A stretch of 64,000 nt of DNA from OPU3-GD-OMZ sp964515235 (GTDB lineage Bacteria; Pseudomonadota; Gammaproteobacteria; Methylococcales; Methylomonadaceae): NCBI GenBank assembly GCA_964515235.1, contig CAZEVO010000005.1, forward strand, positions 9,513 to 73,512, written 5' to 3'. The notes under the pieces are model-generated. The model was not told the DNA's origin and did no database searches. It saw only the letters and a list, made by a program, of their open reading frames with translations. The position numbers were made by a program, and so were the translations under genes. Of the stretch, positions 8,541-17,322 are shown one piece after another; the first letter of the stretch is position 1; each line of letters begins with the position of its first letter.

Positions 8541-10049
8541 CTATTCGCTGGCATCCTCAACAAACCACGGTTCACGTGCTTTCATAATTAACTCTCCGGC
8601 ACGTTTCTCATCAATCCCATTAAAAACCAACAAATCATCAATAGATAATTCAGCCAAGTCATTCATGGTCACTATTTCCTTCTTGGCTAAGTCATAAGCC
8701 AATTCTTTATCCATACCATCCATATTCAACAAGTCTTGGTTTGGCTCTCGGGTCTCAATTTTTTCTTCTGTTGCAATTGCACTAATGAGAACTGCATCTT
8801 TTGCTCGATTTCTTAACTCTTCAACCAGCTCTTTTTCAAATGCTTCTATTTCAAGCATTTCATTCATTGGCACATAAGCTATTTCTTCAACACTATTAAA
8901 ACCAACATCCACCAGAATTTCAGCAATATCTTCATCAACATCCAATTGTGCGATAAATAACTGTTTAGTCGTCTCTGCTTCTGCCTGACTTTCTTGCTCT
9001 GCTTCAGCCGCATCAACAACATTAAGCTCCCAACCTGTTAACTCCGAGGCCAAACGCACATTCTGTCCGCCTCGTCCTATAGCCTGAGACAAGTTATCAT
9101 TCGCAACAGCCAGCTCCATGCTGTGTGAATCTTCATCAACTACAATTGAGCTAATCTCTGCAGGAGACATTGAATTAATAACAAACTGAGCCATGTTTTC
9201 ATCCCATAGAATAATATCAACACGCTCACCAGCTAATTCATTAGATACAGCCTGAACCCGTGACCCTCTCATACCAACACAGGATCCAATAGGGTCTAAA
9301 CGAGGATCCAAACTTCTAACCGCAATCTTAGCTCTTGAACCTGGATCTCGCGCTGCCTCAACAATCTCAATGACACCATCACCAATTTCAGGAACTTCCA
9401 ATTGAAATAACGATTTAATTAACTCAGGTGCAGAACGGCTAACAAAGAGCTGTGGCCCCCGCATTTCAGAGCGGACATCTTTTAGATACCCTCTCACTCG
9501 ATCACCAATCCGAAAAGATTCTCGAGGTATCATATCTTCGCGGCTAACCTGAGCTTCAACGTTAGAACCCAAATCTAACAGTACGCCCCCACGCTCTAAT
9601 CGTTTAACCACACCGGTAATTAATTCACCCTTTCGATCCTTATAAGCCTCAACAACTTTTCGGCGCTCAGCTTCCCGAACTTTCTGAATGATAACTTGTT
9701 TTGCTGCTTGTGCAGCAATACGACCAAACTCAACAGATTCAATAGGTTCTAAAATATGTTCTCCCGTCTGAATACCTGCTTGTCGCTCAAGTGCATTATC
9801 CAAACTTATTTCAAGCTCAGGATTTTCAAGCGCTACACTTTCATCACTCAAAGCAACAACCTCCCAACAACGAAAGGTTTCATATTCACCGGTAACCCTA
9901 TCAATAACGACACGTGCTTTAATATTGCCACCGTTTTTCTTAACTGTTGCTGCTTCTAGCGCTAACTCTAAGGCCTGAAAAATCTCTTCCTTTTCAAGGT
10001 CTTTCTCATTAGAAACAACATCAACCACTAATAATATTTCTTTACTCAT
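8541..10049 (-). CDS. nusA: Transcription termination/antitermination factor NusA
   Basis: A 502-residue RNA-polymerase-binding protein that controls pausing, termination and antitermination. It has the N-terminal RNAP-binding domain (1-135), an S1 domain (GELITGVVKRLERGGVLLDLG), and two KH domains (DPIGSCVGMRGSRVQAV and QAIGRGGQNVRLAS). Two C-terminal acidic helix-hairpin-helix repeats (about 365-500) bind the alpha subunit in enterobacteria. It lies 12 bases before infB and 8 after rimP. In E. coli NusA regulates this operon through the leader, where an attenuator is also visible here. Confidence 0.98.
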   Translation of the reverse strand: MSKEILLVVDVVSNEKDLEKEEIFQALELALEAATVKKNGGNIKARVVIDRVTGEYETFRCWEVVALSDESVALENPELEISLDNALERQAGIQTGEHILEPIESVEFGRIAAQAAKQVIIQKVREAERRKVVEAYKDRKGELITGVVKRLERGGVLLDLGSNVEAQVSREDMIPRESFRIGDRVRGYLKDVRSEMRGPQLFVSRSAPELIKSLFQLEVPEIGDGVIEIVEAARDPGSRAKIAVRSLDPRLDPIGSCVGMRGSRVQAVSNELAGERVDIILWDENMAQFVINSMSPAEISSIVVDEDSHSMELAVANDNLSQAIGRGGQNVRLASELTGWELNVVDAAEAEQESQAEAETTKQLFIAQLDVDEDIAEILVDVGFNSVEEIAYVPMNEMLEIEAFEKELVEELRNRAKDAVLISAIATEEKIETREPNQDLLNMDGMDKELAYDLAKKEIVTMNDLAELSIDDLLVFNGIDEKRAGELIMKAREPWFVEDASE

Positions 10050-10057
10050 TTAACGTC

Positions 10058-10528
10058 TTATCCTTTTTGGATCGAAAAGTCAGCAACTAAATTAGCCTTA
10101 CTAATTGATTTGACAGGAATCTCAAACTGTTGGTTTTCCGTATCAATCACGATCATTTCATCATTAGCTGATGCTATAACACCTATAATATTTCTTCTTT
10201 TTTCGATCGGAACAAACAAATTAACCTGTGCCTTCTGACCTAAAAATCGCTGAAAATGCTCAACCTTAAACAAAGGCCGTTCAGCACCTGGCGATGATAC
10301 TTCTAACTGATATACTGTTTTGATTGGGTCTTCAACATCTAAAACGCCACTAATCTGATGACTTACACGCGTACAATCATCAAGAACAACACCAGAGTCT
10401 GTATCAATATAAATTCTTAAAAGACCGTTTATCGGGTGTGGATTGAATTCTACACCAACACACTCATACCCCATCCCTTCAACAATAGGCTCAATTAACT
10501 CTAGTAAATGTTTTGGCGCTTGCTTCAT
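10058..10528 (-). CDS. rimP: Ribosome maturation factor RimP
   Basis: A 156-residue protein for 30S assembly. Typical features are the N-terminal LIEPIVEGMGYECVGVEF and the conserved EVSSPGAERPLFKVEHFQRF. I place the start at ATG 10528, which gives the usual RimP N-terminus and has AAGTGGGA upstream. An in-frame ATG at 10555 directly abuts the U tract of the leader hairpin and has no ribosome-binding site. It is the first protein gene of the rimP-nusA-infB operon. Confidence 0.95.
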   Translation of the reverse strand: MKQAPKHLLELIEPIVEGMGYECVGVEFNPHPINGLLRIYIDTDSGVVLDDCTRVSHQISGVLDVEDPIKTVYQLEVSSPGAERPLFKVEHFQRFLGQKAQVNLFVPIEKRRNIIGVIASANDEMIVIDTENQQFEIPVKSISKANLVADFSIQKG

Positions 10529-10555
10529 ATTCCCACTTAAAAAACCATCACACAT

Positions 10556-10620
10556 AAAAAAAGGGCACTAAGCCCAATATTTTTTTCTTTTATCCTCAGC
10601 GGCCCTAATATAAACACCAC
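10556..10620 (-). promoter_or_regulatory. rimP leader attenuator
   Basis: On the minus strand GGGC-TTAGT-GCCC (10563-10575) is followed by seven T (10556-10562), an intrinsic terminator just before rimP. Upstream, AGGGC at 10602-10606 can pair with the GCCCT of the terminator's 3' arm, so two exclusive folds are possible. Position and form match the described gammaproteobacterial rimP leader, a putative attenuator before rimP-nusA-infB. Control by NusA or ribosome supply is inference. Confidence 0.7.
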
Positions 10621-10646
10621 AAAAAGAAAAACCCCATAATGGGGTT
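10621..10646 (-). terminator. Terminator after the initiator tRNA
   Basis: On the minus strand, AACCCC-ATTAT-GGGGTT (10630-10646) is followed by TTTTC and TTTTT. It lies three bases past the tRNA CCA end. Some read-through would be needed for the tRNA promoter to serve rimP-nusA-infB. Confidence 0.85.
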
Positions 10647-10649
10647 CCT

Positions 10650-10726
<77 letters not shown>

Positions 10727-10737
10727 ATTGATTTTTA

Positions 10738-10766
10738 ACTATACATTATAATGACAATCCTAGCAA
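10738..10766 (-). promoter_or_regulatory. Promoter of the initiator tRNA / rimP operon
   Basis: On the minus strand TTGCTA (10761-10766), a 17-base spacer and TATAGT (10738-10743) form a good sigma-70 promoter. Transcription would start near 10731, only a few bases before the mature tRNA 5' end. Confidence 0.78.
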
Positions 10767-10855
10767 GGACTTATAAGATTAAAAACACAACCCGGCGAAT
10801 AAAACTGGTTCTTATGAAACAAACTCTCACTCCTCATAAGTAAGAATCTTTATCA

Positions 10856-11350
10856 TTATAAAAAACCTAACCCGACAAATCCCATTAAGATAGCCCATGA
10901 AAAAATTCCAGCCAAAATATCATCTAACATAATTCCTAACCCACCCCCAAGTTCTTTATCTAAAATGCAAATTGGCCAAGGCTTAAAAATATCAAACAAC
11001 CGAAAGAGCACAAAACCGATCACAACGGCGGACCAAGAAAAAGGCACGAACAACATGGTCACCAAATAACCTGCAATTTCATCCCACACAATCCCACCAA
11101 AATCATGAACACCCAGCTTATCAGCCGCATACTGGCATATCCATACACCACTTACACAAACTGCCAATGTCAGTAATAAATACACCTGATCCCCAAACAC
11201 CAAGAACAACAGGTAAACGGGGATAGCTGCTAATGTTCCCGCAGTCCCAGGCCCCTGAGGGCTTAACCCGGAACCAAAACCAAAAGCCAGAAACAGACGC
11301 CAATCTGTCAAAATTTGATTAACTGTTAATTTATGCTTACCAATCTCCAT
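10856..11350 (-). CDS. pgpA: Phosphatidylglycerophosphatase A
   Basis: A 164-residue inner-membrane phosphatase converting phosphatidylglycerol phosphate to phosphatidylglycerol. The PgpA signature GSGLSPQGPGTAGTLAAIP (about 27-45) and VWDEIAGYLVTML are clear, and hydrophobic stretches suggest about four membrane segments. The start is three bases after thiL, whose stop overlaps the GGGTGAG ribosome-binding site. It ends the nrdR-rib-nusB-thiL operon, the same thiL-pgpA pairing seen in E. coli. Confidence 0.95.
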   Translation of the reverse strand: MEIGKHKLTVNQILTDWRLFLAFGFGSGLSPQGPGTAGTLAAIPVYLLFLVFGDQVYLLLTLAVCVSGVWICQYAADKLGVHDFGGIVWDEIAGYLVTMLFVPFSWSAVVIGFVLFRLFDIFKPWPICILDKELGGGLGIMLDDILAGIFSWAILMGFVGLGFL

Positions 11351-11353
11351 ATC

Positions 11354-12310
11354 TCACCCAAAGTGCTTAAAACCTGCAGCTACAATTGACTCTCTACGCC
11401 CTGCTTTCGTTAAATATAATTCTCTACCCGCTTCAATAACACCAATCTGACACCAAACGCCAGACTGTTCTGACAAAGAATTCTCCAATCGCTGTTGATT
11501 CTCGGGGCTTACGGTAAAACATAACTCATAATCATCACCAGCATTTAACGGCATTTTCCAGTCCTGAGTTGCATTAATATAGTTTCTGACTTGAGAAGAG
11601 AGTGGCAATTGCTCCCAATATAAGCTCGCACCCACCCTACTTTTGCTTAAAATATGTCCTAAATCTGACAATAAACCATCCGACACATCCACACAAGCAT
11701 TGGCATAGGGCATAATCAACTCACCTATAGCCACCCTAGGCTCAGGACAGTGCAACCGCTCCAAAACGGAATGACTATCTTCGAGATTGTAACCTTGCAA
11801 CACTTTCAGGCCCAGCCCCGCATCACCTAAGAATCCAGTCAAATAAATCAAATCCCCAACCTTAGCTCGATGTCGACACAACCTTCGTCCCTTAGGAACT
11901 AACCCCATCGCTTGCAATGTTAAAGTTAACGGACCCGAAGTCGTATCACCACCAATCAAATCCACTTCAAAACGGTCAGATAATTTAAACAAAGTATCAG
12001 AAAAACGCTGCAACCACTCATCGTCAATCTTCGGCAACGTTAAAGCCAATGTCATAGCAATAGGTCTTGCCCCCATGCTTGATAAATCACTTAAATTAAC
12101 CGCTATCAATTTATGCGCTAAATATTCCGGCTCTGTATTGCGAAAAAAATGAACACCTTCAACTAGAGTATCGACCGTTATTGCCCATTCAAAATCTGCT
12201 GCCATTCCCAGTACCGCACAATCATCACCCACTCCTAACTCGACTTGCGAATTTTTATAACTTTTAGGCGTAAAGAAACGATCAATAATAGAAAACTCAG
12301 ACAACCCCAC
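11354..12310 (-). CDS. thiL: Thiamine-monophosphate kinase
   Basis: A 318-residue ATP-dependent kinase that makes thiamine diphosphate, needed by the pyruvate dehydrogenase E1 (AceE) encoded later in this window. Family motifs visible: VGDDCAVL near 28, AVNLSDLSSMGARP near 70, GGDTTSGP near 118, and NAGDDYELCFT near 262. It starts four bases after nusB. Length is typical of the AIR-synthase-like ThiL family. Confidence 0.97.
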   Translation of the reverse strand: MGLSEFSIIDRFFTPKSYKNSQVELGVGDDCAVLGMAADFEWAITVDTLVEGVHFFRNTEPEYLAHKLIAVNLSDLSSMGARPIAMTLALTLPKIDDEWLQRFSDTLFKLSDRFEVDLIGGDTTSGPLTLTLQAMGLVPKGRRLCRHRAKVGDLIYLTGFLGDAGLGLKVLQGYNLEDSHSVLERLHCPEPRVAIGELIMPYANACVDVSDGLLSDLGHILSKSRVGASLYWEQLPLSSQVRNYINATQDWKMPLNAGDDYELCFTVSPENQQRLENSLSEQSGVWCQIGVIEAGRELYLTKAGRRESIVAAGFKHFG

Positions 12311-12314
12311 CGAA

Positions 12315-12752
12315 CTAACTTCTTTTTTTTGTTACCGCAACTTCAGTTGGCCGATAACGATGTGCAATTTTATCCAATACGCCATTGATATACTTATAAC
12401 CATCCTCAGCACCGTATAATTTTGACAAAGACACCGCTTCATTCAAAATAACTCGGTACGGAATATCAAGGCGATTAAGCAATTCAAAAATACTCATTCT
12501 TAGAATAGCTCGTTCTACCGGATCTATTTTAGCAACAGGTCGATCAATAAACTCATCAAGCGCCTGATCAATAACCTCTAGCTGTTTAGGAACACCCTGT
12601 AATAACTCAGAAAAATAGCTCCGCTGTACATTTTTAAGCCGCTCTGCTTCTGTAAATTGCCGCTCAATCTCAATCACAGAAGCTCCCGTCATTTGCCATT
12701 GGTACAAGGCCTGAACCACGTTTTTACGTGCATTAGTTCTTGCTTGACTCAT
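12315..12752 (-). CDS. nusB: Transcription antitermination factor NusB
   Basis: A 145-residue all-helical protein that pairs with S10 (NusE) on boxA RNA for rRNA antitermination. Features: ARKNVVQALYQWQMTG at the N-terminus, DPVERAILRMSIFELL, and PYRVILNEAVSLSKLYG near 105. The ATG overlaps the ribH stop in an ATGA arrangement, with AGAGGA upstream. The ribH-nusB-thiL-pgpA order is common in gammaproteobacteria. Confidence 0.97.
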   Translation of the reverse strand: MSQARTNARKNVVQALYQWQMTGASVIEIERQFTEAERLKNVQRSYFSELLQGVPKQLEVIDQALDEFIDRPVAKIDPVERAILRMSIFELLNRLDIPYRVILNEAVSLSKLYGAEDGYKYINGVLDKIAHRYRPTEVAVTKKRS

Positions 12753-13228
12753 ACGTCCTCTAGCGATTCAAATAAACTAATCATTTCAATCACCGACATT
12801 GCGGCTTCTGCGCCCTTATTACCGGCTTTAGTACCCGCACGCTCAATAGCTTGCTCAATAGTATCAACAGTTAAAACACCAAAACTTACTGGTACATCTT
12901 GCTGCAAAGAAACCATTGAAATTCCTTTTACACACTCCCCTGCCACATATTCAAAATGTGGCGTTCCTCCACGAATTACAGCACCAAGGGCTATAATCGC
13001 ATCATATTGTTGCCTGCTCGCAACCTTTTGAACAGCTAGCGGTAGCTCAAAAGCCCCCGGCACCCGAACCACAGTAATATCATTACGATCACAACCGTGC
13101 CTAACCAATGCATCAATAGCTCCAGCTTCCAATTGCTCCACAATGAAACTATTAAACCTAGAAACGACTAAGCAAATTTTCGCTTTTCGAATAACTAAAT
13201 TGCCTTCAAATGTTTTAATTGCTGCCAT
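12749..13228 (-). CDS. ribH: 6,7-dimethyl-8-ribityllumazine synthase
   Basis: A 159-residue enzyme joining 5-amino-6-ribitylamino-uracil with dihydroxybutanone phosphate, the penultimate riboflavin step. Signatures: VVSRFNSFIVEQL, VPGAFELPLAVQ near 56-67, and GAVIRGGTPHFEYVAGE near 82-98, with the catalytic His. GAAGG precedes the ATG at 13228. It receives its two substrates from the RibD branch and the RibB domain encoded just upstream. Confidence 0.97.
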   Translation of the reverse strand: MAAIKTFEGNLVIRKAKICLVVSRFNSFIVEQLEAGAIDALVRHGCDRNDITVVRVPGAFELPLAVQKVASRQQYDAIIALGAVIRGGTPHFEYVAGECVKGISMVSLQQDVPVSFGVLTVDTIEQAIERAGTKAGNKGAEAAMSVIEMISLFESLEDV

Positions 13229-13245
13229 AAAACCTTCTCTAAAAA

Positions 13246-14352
13246 TTAATTTATAAATTCAACCACTTCCAAATCAAAACCAGAAAGCCCCAAATATTTT
13301 TTCTGACCTCCTAAAACCTTTAACTTACGGATACCTAGGTCAGCTAAAATCTGGGCACCAGTTCCTGTGTTTCGCCAATCATCAGGTTGATCATTTGACG
13401 CTCCATCCAAAACAACACCATGGTCTTCCATATGATATTGATGAACAATCTCCACTAAAGATTTATTATCTTCTTCTTGACGAACCATAACCAATACACC
13501 GCAGCCTTCTTCTGCAATTTTCAGCATCGCATCTTTAATCGTAATACTTGAACCACCTCGCTGACCTGAGAAAATATCATTTAAGGCATTACGCCCATGA
13601 ACACGGACTAAAACCGGTTCTTCTCCTGAAACTTGACCCATGACTAAAGCCAAGTGTAATTTGTTATCGAGGCTATCTTGATATGCATATAAGCGAAAAT
13701 CGCCAAACTCAGTTGGAAACTTACACTCACTAATCCGCTCTAACGTATGCTCATTTTGAATACGATAATGAATTAAATCAGCAATAGTGCCGATTTTTAA
13801 ATCGTGCTCACGAGCAAACATTTCCAGATCAGGTTTTCTGGCCATTGACCCATCTTCATTTAAAATCTCAACAATCACTGAGGATGGCTCAAGGCCTGCT
13901 AACTGTGCCAAATCACAACCAGCCTCAGTATGCCCAGCCCTTTTTAACACACCCCCAGACTGGGCCATCAACGGAAAGATATGTCCTGGCTGCACTAAAT
14001 CATCGGGCTGAACATTCTTAGCAACCGCCGTACGAACCGTGTGTGCTCTGTCTGCTGCGGAAATACCTGTAGTGACTCCTGTTGCCGCCTCGATGGAAAC
14101 AGTAAAATTAGTAGAATGTGCTGTTTTATTCTCGTTAACCATTAACGGCAAACGTAATTGATGGCACCGTTCCCGAGTCATCGTTAAACAGATTAAACCA
14201 CGTCCATAACGAGCCATAAAATTAATATCTTCAGCTCTTACATGAGCCGCTGCAATCAGTAAATCACCTTCATTTTCACGGTCCTCATCATCCAATATGA
14301 CAACCATTTTACCCTGTTTCAGATCTTCGATTATCTCATCAATAGAATTCAT
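13246..14352 (-). CDS. ribB: 3,4-dihydroxy-2-butanone-4-phosphate synthase with degenerate GTP cyclohydrolase II domain
   Basis: A 368-residue protein. The N-terminal 200 residues are a complete RibB: DDEDRENEGDL near 23, YGRGLICL, TGISAADRAHT, and GHTEAGCDLA near 144. The C-terminal 160 residues resemble GTP cyclohydrolase II (RibA), but the zinc-binding Cys cluster is gone: HGRNALNDIFSG stands where C-x10-C-x-C is expected. This RibB-plus-dead-RibA type (RibBX) is known in proteobacteria, so GTP cyclohydrolase II must come from a separate gene. I prefer ATG 14352, with AAAGGA upstream, over the overlapping GTG 14355. Confidence 0.93.
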   Translation of the reverse strand: MNSIDEIIEDLKQGKMVVILDDEDRENEGDLLIAAAHVRAEDINFMARYGRGLICLTMTRERCHQLRLPLMVNENKTAHSTNFTVSIEAATGVTTGISAADRAHTVRTAVAKNVQPDDLVQPGHIFPLMAQSGGVLKRAGHTEAGCDLAQLAGLEPSSVIVEILNEDGSMARKPDLEMFAREHDLKIGTIADLIHYRIQNEHTLERISECKFPTEFGDFRLYAYQDSLDNKLHLALVMGQVSGEEPVLVRVHGRNALNDIFSGQRGGSSITIKDAMLKIAEEGCGVLVMVRQEEDNKSLVEIVHQYHMEDHGVVLDGASNDQPDDWRNTGTGAQILADLGIRKLKVLGGQKKYLGLSGFDLEVVEFIN

Positions 14353-14354
14353 CA

Positions 14355-15011
14355 CTATCCTTTAATAAACCCTGCATTATTTAACAAAGCAGTAATTTTT
14401 GAATCATCATTTATATCCTGATCTCCCTGAATAAGTCGCTCAAGATAGCGCGCTAACACATCCACCTCAATATTAACGGCTGCTCCAATAGGCATGGCAC
14501 CTAATGTTGTCATTGATAACGTATGCGGAACAATATTGACCGAAAATGTCTCGCCTGCCACTTGATTAACCGTCAAACTAATACCATCAATACAAATTGA
14601 CCCTTTTTCTGCAATATAACGTCTCAAAACTTGCGGTACTTTAATATCAAATCGATAAGAACGTCCCTCTTGCTCTTTTCGCAGAACAGTTCCAAGACCA
14701 TCAACATGACCGCTGACAAAATGCCCTCCCAAACGTGTTGTCGGGGCAAGAGCCAATTCCAAATTAACCAAAGACCCGAGCTGGGCCTGAGCCAAAGTGG
14801 TTCGTGACAATGTTTCTTTAGAAACATCCGCACTAAAAGAATTCGCCATCAATTCTACAACTGTTAAACAAACACCGTTAACGGCAATACTATCGCCTAT
14901 ATTAACATCATCAAGCGCTAATTGACCGGTATTAAACGTCAGCTGGAAATCACCCTCAAGTGCCACTAACCGCTCAATCTTACCGATTGCTAAAATAATT
15001 CCTGTAAACAT
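14355..15011 (-). CDS. ribE: Riboflavin synthase, alpha subunit
   Basis: A 218-residue enzyme dismutating two ribityllumazines into riboflavin. It begins with the invariant MFTGII and has two tandem lumazine-binding barrels (about 1-95 and 96-200), each with its GDSIAVNGVCLTV or KGSICIDGISLTV motif. Its TAG stop runs directly into the ribB start (TAGTGATG). It is sometimes called ribC in other nomenclature. Confidence 0.96.
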   Translation of the reverse strand: MFTGIILAIGKIERLVALEGDFQLTFNTGQLALDDVNIGDSIAVNGVCLTVVELMANSFSADVSKETLSRTTLAQAQLGSLVNLELALAPTTRLGGHFVSGHVDGLGTVLRKEQEGRSYRFDIKVPQVLRRYIAEKGSICIDGISLTVNQVAGETFSVNIVPHTLSMTTLGAMPIGAAVNIEVDVLARYLERLIQGDQDINDDSKITALLNNAGFIKG

Positions 15012-15014
15012 TTT

Positions 15015-16103
15015 TTATTTCGTGAATATTAATTTAATATCAGGCCCTATCTGCCCTACCGATTGTAACGACAGCGTCACTTTATCTTTCATGGTCTTTA
15101 AACCAGGCAAATGAAATAACCCTCTCCCCTCATCTCCTAAGATACTGGGTGCGAGATAAACACGCCACTCATCAACCAACTCCCGTTCTAAAAAAGCACC
15201 ATTTAACGTTGGCCCCGCTTCTATCATGAGTTGATTGATTTGACGTTCGGCTAACAATGCTAAGACAGCGTCAAGATCAACGCGACCTTCCTTTGTTGCC
15301 GGCAACGTAAAAACCTTAATCCCCAATGACTCCAACTGTTTTTTCCGTTTCAGATTCCCAGAAACCGTAAAAACCCATGTTTCAGGCTGCCCCTTTAATA
15401 ATGCTGCTGATATCGGTATTTTTAAGGTCGAATCTAATACTACCCGTACCGGTTGTTTTACTTCAACATCTGGCAATCGTGCTGTTAATAAAGGATCATC
15501 GGCAATAACGGTATCTACTCCTGTTAAAACCGCCGAACTCTCTGCTCTTAACCGATGCACATCTAAGCGTGATTGCACTGAGGTAATCCATCGGCTCTCT
15601 CCCGAAGCCATTGCCGTACGACCATCTAAACTGGCAGCCAATTTAGCTACTACGAAGGGTTTTCGCTCCTGCATTCTCCTGATAAAACCCCGATTAATAT
15701 ATTTCGCTTCGTCAGTTAATACATGGGTATCAGTTTTGATACCGGCTGCCTGTAATTCTGCTATCCCACGCCCTGCAACTTTTGGATTAGGATCTGTCAT
15801 TGCAATAACAACACGGTGCACCCCAGCTTGAATTAATGCTTGGCTACAAGGCGGCGTTCGACCAGTATGGCAGCAAGGCTCAAGACTCACATAAACAGTT
15901 GCACCAGTGACATTACCCGCGCGCTCCAATGCCATAATTTCGGCATGCGCTTCCCCAGCACATTGATGCCAGCCCTCCGCTATCACCTGTTGGTCACGGA
16001 CAATCACACATCCTACATTTGGGTTCGGTGCAGTTGTAAAAACGCCTTTCTGAGCAAGCTTCAATGCTTGCGCCATAAATACTTCATCAATTTGCAAGGT
16101 CAT
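15015..16103 (-). CDS. ribD: Bifunctional riboflavin deaminase/reductase RibD
   Basis: A 362-residue two-domain enzyme for the second and third steps from the GTP-derived pyrimidine. The N-terminal cytidine-deaminase-like domain has the zinc motifs HAEIMALERAG (about 53) and PCCHTGRTPPC (about 77-87). The C-terminal reductase domain contains KLAASLDGRTA and RVVLDSTLKIP. The start is one base after the nrdR stop, so it is tightly coupled to nrdR. Confidence 0.97.
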   Translation of the reverse strand: MTLQIDEVFMAQALKLAQKGVFTTAPNPNVGCVIVRDQQVIAEGWHQCAGEAHAEIMALERAGNVTGATVYVSLEPCCHTGRTPPCSQALIQAGVHRVVIAMTDPNPKVAGRGIAELQAAGIKTDTHVLTDEAKYINRGFIRRMQERKPFVVAKLAASLDGRTAMASGESRWITSVQSRLDVHRLRAESSAVLTGVDTVIADDPLLTARLPDVEVKQPVRVVLDSTLKIPISAALLKGQPETWVFTVSGNLKRKKQLESLGIKVFTLPATKEGRVDLDAVLALLAERQINQLMIEAGPTLNGAFLERELVDEWRVYLAPSILGDEGRGLFHLPGLKTMKDKVTLSLQSVGQIGPDIKLIFTK

Positions 16104-16104
16104 G

Positions 16105-16554
16105 TTATTTTTTCAGGTTTTCTATAACCTTGGTAAATTCATTCACATCCTGAAAGCTCCGGTAAACTGAAGCAAACCGGACAAAAGCGACATGATCCAA
16201 CTTACTTAATGCTTGCATTACTAACTCCCCGACTTCACGGGAAGGAAATTCTCTTTCACCTTTCAAAATGAGTTCTTTCTTAATACTCGAAACGGCTTGT
16301 TCAATACGTTCACTATCAACCGGACGCTTCTCGAGTGCTTTTAACATGCCTGAGCGTAATTTTGTCTCATCAAAAGGAACACGCGTACCGTTGTTTTTAA
16401 CCAACCGAGGTAAATTTAATTCTGCAACCTCATAAGTAGTAAAGCGCTCCTTACAAGTCGCACATTCGCGCCGTCTACGTACTTGATCGCCCTCATTTGC
16501 AAAGCGCGAATCAATTACTTTGGTATCTTGCGCAGAACAAAAAGGACATCTCAT
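16105..16554 (-). CDS. nrdR: Transcriptional repressor NrdR
   Basis: A 149-residue repressor of ribonucleotide reductase genes that senses ATP/dATP. A zinc ribbon is formed by CPFC near 3-6 and CATCKERF near 31-38, with the basic RRRREC segment between, and an ATP-cone domain covers about 49-140. It leads the riboflavin operon, as in many gammaproteobacteria. No NrdR box is evident directly in front of it. Confidence 0.97.
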   Translation of the reverse strand: MRCPFCSAQDTKVIDSRFANEGDQVRRRRECATCKERFTTYEVAELNLPRLVKNNGTRVPFDETKLRSGMLKALEKRPVDSERIEQAVSSIKKELILKGEREFPSREVGELVMQALSKLDHVAFVRFASVYRSFQDVNEFTKVIENLKK

Positions 16555-16651
16555 AAACTATAGCACCCACGCCTAAACAAAAAATTACCGTACAATTGTT
16601 ATTTTATCGTACTTTGCCCTAATTAACTTTTTTAAAGCTATTATTCACACT

Positions 16652-17287
16652 ATGCATCATCAAGAAGGCGTCATTAAATACCAATTAACGCATATTCAGA
16701 AGCCTTTGCCATTTACGCCTGATGACTTTACCCATATTAACGTCTGGAGAACAATTGCCTACCACTTAGGGCTAATTGGTCAAGATTCAAACCGCTATGG
16801 GGGGCTTGGCTTTGGAAATATTAGTCAGGCTACGCCCAACACAACCATACAATTTATTATTTCTGGATCACAAACTGGGTTGGAAGAAACACTGTCTCCA
16901 GAACAATACAGCGGCATTGTAACAAGCAATATACAAAATAACGCCATAACATCACTCGGCCATTGTAAGCCATCTTCAGAAACCATGACACATGCCATGA
17001 TTTATGCGATCAAACCTACCATAAAAGGGGTTATTCATGTCCATAGCCCCGAAATATGGCATGCCACTCACGCTCTTAATTTACCGAGCACTGCTGCCAA
17101 TATCCCCTATGGAACACCTGAAATGGCCCTCGCTGTTAAACAACTTTTTATTACAGAACAATTAGGTGAGTCGGGGTCTTTTGCAATGCTAGGCCATCAA
17201 GATGGCATTGTTTCATTTGGTTCTACACTAGAAAACGCAGGACTTGATCTGATAAAATACCTTGCTGCAGCCAGAGCAGTAATCTAA
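16652..17287 (+). CDS. Class II aldolase/adducin family protein
   Basis: A 211-residue protein of the zinc-dependent fuculose-1-phosphate-aldolase fold. Candidate metal and catalytic residues are visible: Glu in PSSETMTH (about 113), the HVHSPEIWH pair (about 132), and the third His in GHQDGIVSFG (about 187). An N-terminal GFGNISQ resembles the GN-(I/L)S substrate-binding motif. No pathway partner lies nearby, so the substrate is unknown. It is divergent from nrdR and followed 35 bases later by a glutaredoxin. The ribosome-binding site before ATG 16652 is weak, so the exact start is less sure. Confidence 0.82.
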   Translation: MHHQEGVIKYQLTHIQKPLPFTPDDFTHINVWRTIAYHLGLIGQDSNRYGGLGFGNISQATPNTTIQFIISGSQTGLEETLSPEQYSGIVTSNIQNNAITSLGHCKPSSETMTHAMIYAIKPTIKGVIHVHSPEIWHATHALNLPSTAANIPYGTPEMALAVKQLFITEQLGESGSFAMLGHQDGIVSFGSTLENAGLDLIKYLAAARAVI

Positions 17288-17322
17288 AGATTATCTAAAC
17301 GTCTAACGTAATAAAAAAAACC

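Noticed and set aside
10529..10555. Extra nine N-terminal residues for RimP
   Set aside because: The upstream ATG touches the terminator U tract and lacks a ribosome-binding site; ATG 10528 gives the standard N-terminus.
16555..16651. FMN riboswitch for the riboflavin genes
   Set aside because: The gap before nrdR is under 100 bases and shows no conserved RFN-type stems, and ribB lies inside the operon with no leader space.
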